The notes under the pieces are model-generated. The model worked only from the letters and a program-made list of their open reading frames with translations, had not been told where the DNA came from and searched no databases. Positions 32,537 through 37,622 of a stretch of 37,622 nucleotides of DNA are shown piece after piece; positions within the stretch are counted from its first letter, which is position 1; the number at the start of each line of letters is the position of its first letter. Source of the stretch: Thiopontia sp964415865. GTDB lineage: Bacteria > Pseudomonadota > Gammaproteobacteria > GCF-002020875. The stretch covers positions 1 to 37,622 of the forward strand of contig CAYQBY010000014.1 of assembly GCA_964415865.1 (NCBI GenBank), in the 5' to 3' direction. Both the position numbers and the translations under genes were made by a program.

Positions 32537-33585
32537 TGTTTGGATTGCCAGATGATGTGATCACTGTGCTCTGGACACTGATCAAGATCGTTGCCATTGT
32601 GGCCCCACTGATGATAAGTGTTGCCTATCTAACCTATGCGGAACGTAAAATTATTGGGTACATGCAGATTCGTGTTGGACCAAATCGTGTGGGTCCAAAG
32701 GGGTGGTTGCAACCTATTGCTGATGCACTAAAGTTGATGTTCAAGGAGATTATTCTGCCAACAGGTGCCAACAAGGCGCTGTTTGTGGTGGCACCAATGC
32801 TCTCTATTGCTCCTGCACTAGCTGCCTGGGCAGTAATCCCGTTTGATGATGGAATGGTTCTCTCTAATCTTGATGCCGGTCTACTCTATATTCTGGCCCT
32901 AACCTCAGTTGGGGTTTATGGTGTAATTATTGCTGGCTGGGCCTCAAACTCAAAATATGCATTCCTTGGCGCTCTGCGTTCAGCTGCACAGGTAGTCTCT
33001 TATGAGATTGCAATGGGTTTTGCCTTGGTTGGTGTACTAATGGCGGCTGGAAGCCTCAATCTTGGTGAGATTGTTCGTGCGCAAGAGGGTGGTTTCCTTA
33101 ATTGGTATTGGTTACCTCTGTTACCTCTGTTTGTAGTCTATTTCCTCTCAGGTGTTGCTGAGACTAACCGGGCACCATTTGATGTAGCAGAAGGTGAATC
33201 TGAGATCGTGGCAGGTTTCCATGTAGAGTATTCAGGCATGACATTTGCGATCTTCTTCCTTGCTGAGTATGCCAATATGATTCTGATTGCAGCATTGGCA
33301 AGTATACTTTTCCTTGGTGGGTGGCTCTCGCCATTCACAGGAGTTCCACTGCTGGGTGAGATTACAGCATGGGTTCCTGGACTCTTCTGGTTGCTAATGA
33401 AGATGTCGATCTTCCTCTTCCTTTTCCTCTGGTTTAGAGCAACGTTCCCTCGTTACCGCTACGATCAGCTAATGCGCCTGGGCTGGAAGGTATTTCTACC
33501 GGTAACAATCTTCTGGCTGTTTGTGGAAGGTGTGGCTATTTATGCAGAAATTGGCCCTTGGTTTGATGGTGTGTTGGGAGCTTGA
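32536..33585 (+). CDS. nuoH: NADH-quinone oxidoreductase subunit H
   Basis: A 349-residue membrane subunit with about eight helices, forming the junction between quinone chamber and proton pumps. Signatures are YAERKIIGYMQIRVGPNRVG (residues about 34-53), LQPIADALKLMFKE, SEIVAGFHVEYSGM and FLWFRATFPRYRYDQLM. Conserved acidic and basic loop residues are in place. Length is typical (325-350). The ATG overlaps the last base of nuoG. Confidence 0.97.
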   Translation: MFGLPDDVITVLWTLIKIVAIVAPLMISVAYLTYAERKIIGYMQIRVGPNRVGPKGWLQPIADALKLMFKEIILPTGANKALFVVAPMLSIAPALAAWAVIPFDDGMVLSNLDAGLLYILALTSVGVYGVIIAGWASNSKYAFLGALRSAAQVVSYEIAMGFALVGVLMAAGSLNLGEIVRAQEGGFLNWYWLPLLPLFVVYFLSGVAETNRAPFDVAEGESEIVAGFHVEYSGMTFAIFFLAEYANMILIAALASILFLGGWLSPFTGVPLLGEITAWVPGLFWLLMKMSIFLFLFLWFRATFPRYRYDQLMRLGWKVFLPVTIFWLFVEGVAIYAEIGPWFDGVLGA

Positions 33586-33588
33586 TGA

Positions 33589-34146
33589 ATGGATAAGCTG
33601 ATTAAGATCATCAAGACATGGACATTCTGGGAGCTCTTCCAGGGCATGAGTGTCACTGGAAGAAACCTGTTCAATAAAAAGTTTACCCTCAACTACCCAG
33701 AAGAGAAGGCGCCACAGTCACCACGTTTCCGTGGCCTCCATGCCCTGCGTCGCTATCCAGATGGCGAGGAGCGCTGTATTGCCTGCAAGCTCTGCGAGGC
33801 GGTCTGTCCTGCAATGGCAATTACCATTGAGGCAGCACCGCGAGATGAGGATGCACCTGAGATTAATCGCCCCGAACAGCCAAAGGCTGGTAATGGTGCA
33901 GGTAGATCAAGAAATTACGGCAATCGCAGAACAACAAAATATGAGATAGATCTCTTTAAATGCATCTTTTGTGGATATTGCGAGGAGGCATGCCCTGTTG
34001 AGGCAATTGTAGAGACAAGAATTTATGAATACAGCTTTGAGGAGCGTGGCGAGAATGTCATGACCAAGGAGGCTCTGCTGAGAATTGGAGATGAACAGGA
34101 GGCTCAACTTGCGGCTGACCTGGAAATCGATGGGAGATACAGATAA
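33589..34146 (+). CDS. nuoI: NADH-quinone oxidoreductase subunit I (8Fe ferredoxin type)
   Basis: A 185-residue subunit with two 4Fe-4S clusters (N6a, N6b) linking NuoG to NuoB. Ligands: Cys63, 66, 69 and 73 (CIACKLCEAVCP) and Cys125, 128, 131, 135 (CIFCGYCEEACP). The two motifs are separated by about 51 residues. The region 87-112 (APEINRPEQPKAGNGAGRSR and on) is a Pro/Gly/Asn-rich insertion of roughly 20 residues compared with the usual 160-165-residue protein. Starts three bases after nuoH and overlaps nuoJ by one. Confidence 0.96.
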   Translation: MDKLIKIIKTWTFWELFQGMSVTGRNLFNKKFTLNYPEEKAPQSPRFRGLHALRRYPDGEERCIACKLCEAVCPAMAITIEAAPRDEDAPEINRPEQPKAGNGAGRSRNYGNRRTTKYEIDLFKCIFCGYCEEACPVEAIVETRIYEYSFEERGENVMTKEALLRIGDEQEAQLAADLEIDGRYR

Positions 34147-34742
34147 TGACCACTGTCCTTTTTTATCTGTTTAGTGCAATTCTACTGTTTGCCGCATTCC
34201 GTGTGATTACCGCAAAGAGTGCTGTCCATGCCGCAATCTTCCTGATCCTTGCCTTCTTTACCACCTCTGCACTATGGCTACTGCTGGAGGCCGAGTTCCT
34301 CGCCATTACCCTGGTGCTGGTCTATGTGGGGGCAGTGATGGTGCTATTCCTCTTTGTGGTGATGATGCTGGATGTCAATATGGATCCGCTACGGGAGGGC
34401 TTTACCCGCTACTTCCCGGCCGGCGCACTCGTTGCTGCAACTATTGTATTTGAGATGAGTATTGTGTTGGGAGGCCGTTACTTTGGTAGTGATAATTTCC
34501 CATCACCAGTTCCTCACGAGGCTGGATATAGTAATACCAAGGCGCTCGGTCAGGAGTTATATACAAATCACCTCTTCGCTTTCGAGGTGGCAGCAGCAAT
34601 CCTGTTGATTGCAATTGTGGCAGCTATTGGCCTCACCTTCCGCCGTAGAGTGGAGAGCAAGAAACAGAATATTCCAGATCAGCATCGTGTCGATCGTAAA
34701 GATCGTGTACGCCTATTGGATATACGTGAGGGAGGAGAATAA
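34146..34742 (+). CDS. nuoJ: NADH-quinone oxidoreductase subunit J
   Basis: A 198-residue membrane subunit (ND6 type) with five hydrophobic helices. The conserved helix 3 segment is LVYVGAVMVLFLFVVMMLDV (residues about 58-77), which includes the pi-bulge region that rotates in complex I structures. The cytoplasmic tail is basic and variable. Its end, GGAGGAGAATAATG, combines the stop codon with a Shine-Dalgarno and an ATG for the small reading frame in the J/K repeat. Confidence 0.96.
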   Translation: MTTVLFYLFSAILLFAAFRVITAKSAVHAAIFLILAFFTTSALWLLLEAEFLAITLVLVYVGAVMVLFLFVVMMLDVNMDPLREGFTRYFPAGALVAATIVFEMSIVLGGRYFGSDNFPSPVPHEAGYSNTKALGQELYTNHLFAFEVAAAILLIAIVAAIGLTFRRRVESKKQNIPDQHRVDRKDRVRLLDIREGGE

Positions 34743-34766
34743 TGACTATTTCTAACTTCTCATTAA

Positions 34767-34885
34767 GCACTTGTAATCGTTCATATCGTTTCTGTACGGT
34801 TCAAGGGCAAGGCGAAAAATGTGAGTTTACAAGTGTAAATGTCCATTTTTTAACGCAGCTATTGAGCCGTACAGAAAGGAGATGA
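34767..34885 (+). repeat. Family B intercistronic hairpin repeat, copy 1 (nuoJ-nuoK gap)
   Basis: This 119-base unit aligns without gaps to 35222-35340 with 16 differences. Its core, 34789-34877, is a long imperfect palindrome: terminal arms TTTCTGTACGG and CCGTACAGAAA (11 bp), inner AAAAATG/CATTTTT, and a central TTTACA-AG-TGTAAA. A 47-codon frame (34742-34885, MTISNFSLSTCNRSYRFCTV at its start) covers it and stops directly against the nuoK ATG (TGAATG). The flank supplies the nuoK Shine-Dalgarno AGGAG. MITE-like element or RNA regulator; function unknown. Confidence 0.85.
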
Positions 34886-35197
34886 ATGATTATGATTGAA
34901 CTTTCTGACTTTCTGATCCTCGGTGCACTGCTCTTTACCATGAGTATGGCTGGTATTTTTCTTAATAGAAAAAATGTCCTAATCCTGCTGATGGCGATCG
35001 AGCTGATGCTGCTCTCGGTTAACATGAATTTTGTCGCCTTCTCCCACTATCTTGGGGATACGGCAGGCCAGGTCTTTGTATTCTTTATATTGACTGTGGC
35101 CGCTGCAGAGGCGGCTATTGGGTTGGCAATTCTGGTATTGCTGTTCCGTAATCGTCGAACCATCAATGTCGATGATCTTGATGAGTTAAGGGGGTAG
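34886..35197 (+). CDS. nuoK: NADH-quinone oxidoreductase subunit K
   Basis: A 103-residue three-helix membrane subunit (ND4L type) contributing to proton translocation. The conserved glutamates sit in MAIELMLLSVNMNFV (helix 2) and VAAAEAAIGLAI (helix 3). The C-terminus RTINVDDLDELRG is typical. Two ATGs (34886 and 34892) are possible; the second would give 101 residues. AGGAG is four or ten bases upstream. The gene is bracketed by the two copies of the family-B repeat. Confidence 0.96.
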   Translation: MIMIELSDFLILGALLFTMSMAGIFLNRKNVLILLMAIELMLLSVNMNFVAFSHYLGDTAGQVFVFFILTVAAAEAAIGLAILVLLFRNRRTINVDDLDELRG

Positions 35198-35221
35198 AGG
35201 CTATGGTGACTAATTCAAATT

Positions 35222-35340
35222 GCACTTGTAACCGTTTAGATTGCTTCTGTACGGTACAAGAGCCAGGCGGAAAATGTGAGTTTGCAAGTGTAAATGTCCA
35301 TTTTTCAACGCAGCTATTGGGCCGTACAGAAGCGAGGTAA
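35222..35340 (+). repeat. Family B intercistronic hairpin repeat, copy 2 (nuoK-nuoL gap)
   Basis: Second copy, 103 of 119 bases identical to copy 1. The terminal inverted repeat is 12 bp here: GCTTCTGTACGG (35243-35254) with CCGTACAGAAGC (35322-35333). The pair next to the shared arm is T-A in copy 1 and C-G here, a compensatory change. A 45-codon frame (35203-35340, MVTNSNCTCNRLDCFCTV at its start) is preceded by GGGGGTAGAGG and stops directly against the nuoL ATG (TAAATG). The differences fall on all codon positions, favouring a nucleic-acid element over a protein. Confidence 0.85.
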
Positions 35341-37341
35341 ATGGTTACTATGAAATCAATCTACCTTGGGATTATCCTTGCTCCACTAATCGGCAGCATG
35401 CTGGCAGGCCTGTTTGGCCACTGGATGGAGCGCAGGGTTGCACATATCGTCACGATTGGCGGTGTGGCGATCTCCTTTATTCTCGCCCTGATTGTCTTCA
35501 AGGATACGGCAATTGATGGCAACACCTTCAACGGCAATGTCTACACCTGGCTTGTTAGCGATGGCGTCTCTTTTAATGTCGGTTTCCTGGTAGATCAGCT
35601 GACGGCAATGATGCTGGTAGTGGTCAGCTTTGTCTCCCTGATGGTTCACATCTATACCATTGGCTACATGCAGGAGGATCCAGGGTACAAGCGCTTCTTT
35701 AGCTATATCTCCCTCTTCACCTTCTCCATGTTTATGTTGGTGATGTCCAACAACTTCATGCAGCTCTTCTTTGGCTGGGAGGCGGTTGGTCTGGTCTCAT
35801 ATCTGTTGATCGGTTTCTGGTTCCAGAAGGAGACAGCAATCTACGCCAACCTCAAGGCCTTCCTGGTTAACCGTGTTGGTGACTTCGGTTTTCTGCTGGG
35901 TATTGCGGCAGTTTTGCTCTACTTCGGATCGATGGATTATGCCGAGGTCTTTGCCGGCACCGCAGCGGTAGAGGGGCAGACTATCAATATTCTTGGCGAT
36001 AGTGAGTGGTCAGTGATGACTGTGATCTGCATCCTTCTCTTTGTCGGTGCCATGGGTAAATCGGCACAGGTTCCACTCCATGTCTGGCTCCCAGATTCGA
36101 TGGAGGGGCCAACCCCTATCTCTGCACTGATCCATGCTGCAACCATGGTTACCGCCGGTATCTTTATGGTGGCCCGGATGTCGCCACTGTTTGAGCTCTC
36201 GGAGACTGCGCTCTCAGTTGTAATTGTGATCGGTGCCATTACTGCACTATTTATGGGTTTCCTCGGTCTGGTACAGCACGATATCAAGCGTGTTGTTGCC
36301 TACTCAACTCTTTCACAGCTGGGATATATGACGGTGGCACTTGGTGCCTCGGCCTACGCCGCCGGTGTCTTCCACCTGATGACCCACGCCTTCTTCAAGG
36401 CACTGCTCTTCCTGGCGGCTGGATCGGTCATCATTGCGATGCATCATGAGCAGGATATGCGCAATATGGGTGGCCTGAAGAAACATATGCCGATCACCTA
36501 CTGGACCTCACTGGTGGGCTCCCTGGCACTGATCGGCTTCCCCGGTTTTGCCGGATTCTTCTCCAAGGATGCCATTATCGAGGCGGTGCATGCCTCAACC
36601 ATTGCCGGCTCCACCTTTGCCTATATTGCGGTGCTCTCCGGTGTCTTTATTACCGCACTCTACAGTTTCCGGATGTTCTTCCTCACCTTCCATGGCCCAG
36701 AGCGTTTCCGCGATTCTGCAGGCCATCATGGCGATGAAGATGGTGATCATGGTCACCATGGTGTTCATGAGCCGCACGAGCCCCCATGGGTGGTAACCGG
36801 TCCGCTGATTGCATTGGCAATCCCCTCGGTCATTATCGGTGCGCTCTATCTGGAGCCGATGCTCTTCGGCGGTTTCTTTGGTGATGCGATTCAGGTCAAG
36901 CCGGAACACGATGTATTGGCACATGTTGGTGAGAGCTTCCACGGTATCTTCGGGTTTATCCTTCACGGGATGATGGCACCCCCATTCTGGCTGGCGATGG
37001 CCGGTGTTGGCACTGCCTACTATCTCTATATGGTACGTACCGATATTCCAGAGATGATCCGCGCACGTTTCTCTATACTGCATCGCATTCTTGAGAACAA
37101 ATATGGCTTTGATAGCTTCAACGAGATCTTCTTTGCTGGTGGATCCCGTGGGATCGGTGGACTACTCTGGAAGGTCGGCGATACCAAGCTTATTGATGGG
37201 CTGATGGTTAACGGGTCTGCTCGTGGAGTGGGGAAGATTGCCGCAGTGATTCGTCATCTGCAGAGTGGCTATCTATACCACTACGCCTTTGCAATGATTA
37301 TTGGTCTGCTGATTATGCTGGCCTGGGTGATTTACCGATAG
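35341..37341 (+). CDS. nuoL: NADH-quinone oxidoreductase subunit L
   Basis: A 666-residue antiporter-like proton-pumping subunit (ND5 type) with about 14-16 helices and a long amphipathic lateral helix near the C-terminus. Signatures: FFGWEAVGLVSYLLIGFW (about 141-158), with the key Glu; MGKSAQVPLHVWLPDSMEGP with Lys and TPISALIHAATMV; and STLSQLGYMTVALG. A His/Asp-rich loop (HHGDEDGDHGHHG) lies near residues 461-473. The ATG at 35341 abuts the stop of the small frame in the repeat; ATG 35350 is an alternative. Codon choice is visibly more C-rich at third positions than in nuoF-nuoG. Confidence 0.97.
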   Translation: MVTMKSIYLGIILAPLIGSMLAGLFGHWMERRVAHIVTIGGVAISFILALIVFKDTAIDGNTFNGNVYTWLVSDGVSFNVGFLVDQLTAMMLVVVSFVSLMVHIYTIGYMQEDPGYKRFFSYISLFTFSMFMLVMSNNFMQLFFGWEAVGLVSYLLIGFWFQKETAIYANLKAFLVNRVGDFGFLLGIAAVLLYFGSMDYAEVFAGTAAVEGQTINILGDSEWSVMTVICILLFVGAMGKSAQVPLHVWLPDSMEGPTPISALIHAATMVTAGIFMVARMSPLFELSETALSVVIVIGAITALFMGFLGLVQHDIKRVVAYSTLSQLGYMTVALGASAYAAGVFHLMTHAFFKALLFLAAGSVIIAMHHEQDMRNMGGLKKHMPITYWTSLVGSLALIGFPGFAGFFSKDAIIEAVHASTIAGSTFAYIAVLSGVFITALYSFRMFFLTFHGPERFRDSAGHHGDEDGDHGHHGVHEPHEPPWVVTGPLIALAIPSVIIGALYLEPMLFGGFFGDAIQVKPEHDVLAHVGESFHGIFGFILHGMMAPPFWLAMAGVGTAYYLYMVRTDIPEMIRARFSILHRILENKYGFDSFNEIFFAGGSRGIGGLLWKVGDTKLIDGLMVNGSARGVGKIAAVIRHLQSGYLYHYAFAMIIGLLIMLAWVIYR

Positions 37342-37359
37342 GGACTACGGAAGATAACA

Positions 37360-37622
37360 ATGGATTCAAGTAGCAATTTGCTGAGTTTACTGATCTGGGT
37401 TCCTGTCCTGGGTGGCTTGCTCACCCTGATGATCGGGGACCAACGTGGTGTTTTCGGCCGGGTTAATGCGCTGGCATTCTCAATCATCACTCTGCTGATA
37501 TCGCTCTCTCTGTTGACCGGTTTTGACCGCTCCACCCATCTGATGCAGTTTGTGGAGATGGTCCCCTGGATTGAGCCATTCAATATCAACTACCACCTTG
37601 GCGTTGATGGAATCTCGATGCC
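37360..37622 (+). CDS. nuoM: NADH-quinone oxidoreductase subunit M (5' part, cut by window end)
   Basis: The first 87 residues of an antiporter-like subunit (ND4 type). The translation starts MDSSSNLLSLLIWVPVLGGL and reaches YHLGVDGISM, a NuoM hallmark just before helix 3. GGAAG lies seven bases upstream of the ATG. It starts 18 bases after the nuoL stop, with no repeat element in this gap. The gene runs off the window. Confidence 0.95.
   Translation, partial: MDSSSNLLSLLIWVPVLGGLLTLMIGDQRGVFGRVNALAFSIITLLISLSLLTGFDRSTHLMQFVEMVPWIEPFNINYHLGVDGISM

Noticed and set aside
34768..34835. CACTTGTAA/TTACAAGTG pairing in the J/K repeat as part of a pseudoknot
   Set aside because: The second arm is already the centre of the long palindrome, which explains far more pairing; kept only as a possible alternative fold.

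Overview
This window is a block of core chromosome from a free-living or symbiotic gammaproteobacterium that respires with a proton-pumping complex I. The evidence is the gene content and order: smpB-ssrA, ratA-rnfH, bamE, fur, recN-nadK, then dnaK-dnaJ-dapB-carA-carB-greA-yhbY-rlmE-ftsH-folP-glmM-tpiA-secG-tRNA-Leu, a run largely shared with Pseudomonas and other gammaproteobacteria. The tmRNA tag (ANDDNYALAA) and the Fur, BamE and RnfH types also fit. The presence of hrcA with a CIRCE operator, followed by a complete nuo operon right after tRNA-Leu, points away from enterobacteria and Pseudomonas, towards lineages such as Chromatiales, Thiotrichales or Xanthomonadales. No genus can be named from the sequence alone. 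There is no phage, IS transposase, CRISPR array or accessory island.

Layout. 1-1840: a cold-shock protein, an unrecognised 138-residue protein, then ssrA (tmRNA) and smpB on the minus strand, i.e. the whole trans-translation pair. 1860-4580: an NSS-family sodium symporter, ratA and rnfH, facing the outer-membrane assembly lipoprotein gene bamE. 4600-7660: fur, convergent with the DNA-repair and NAD-kinase pair nadK-recN. 7690-12880: the heat-shock cluster hrcA-grpE-dnaK-dnaJ, with one CIRCE site and two sigma-32-type promoters. 12930-18810: dapB, carA, carB, greA (lysine/peptidoglycan, arginine/pyrimidine, transcript-cleavage factor). 18860-25500: yhbY (minus), rlmE, ftsH (third sigma-32-type promoter), folP, glmM, tpiA, secG, tRNA-Leu(GAG). 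25530-end: nuoABCDEFGHIJKL and the start of nuoM.

The most unusual content is not in the proteins but between the nuo genes. Most nuo genes abut or overlap. The only four gaps of 140-150 bases (D/E, F/G, J/K, K/L) are each filled by a structured element. D/E and F/G share one design: a 26-27 bp outer stem, different in sequence but paired in both copies, around a conserved core with two hairpins whose loops carry GGA. This is the shape of a CsrA/RsmA binding RNA. J/K and K/L share a second, unrelated 119-base repeat, about 87 percent identical, built as a long imperfect hairpin with 11-12 bp terminal inverted repeats. Its open reading frame ends exactly against the ATG of the next nuo gene. 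These look like intercistronic RNA elements that could set subunit stoichiometry of complex I. Secondary points are dual HrcA/CIRCE plus sigma-32 control of chaperones, a potential pseudoknot just before carA, and a perfect 25-bp inverted repeat between dnaK and dnaJ.
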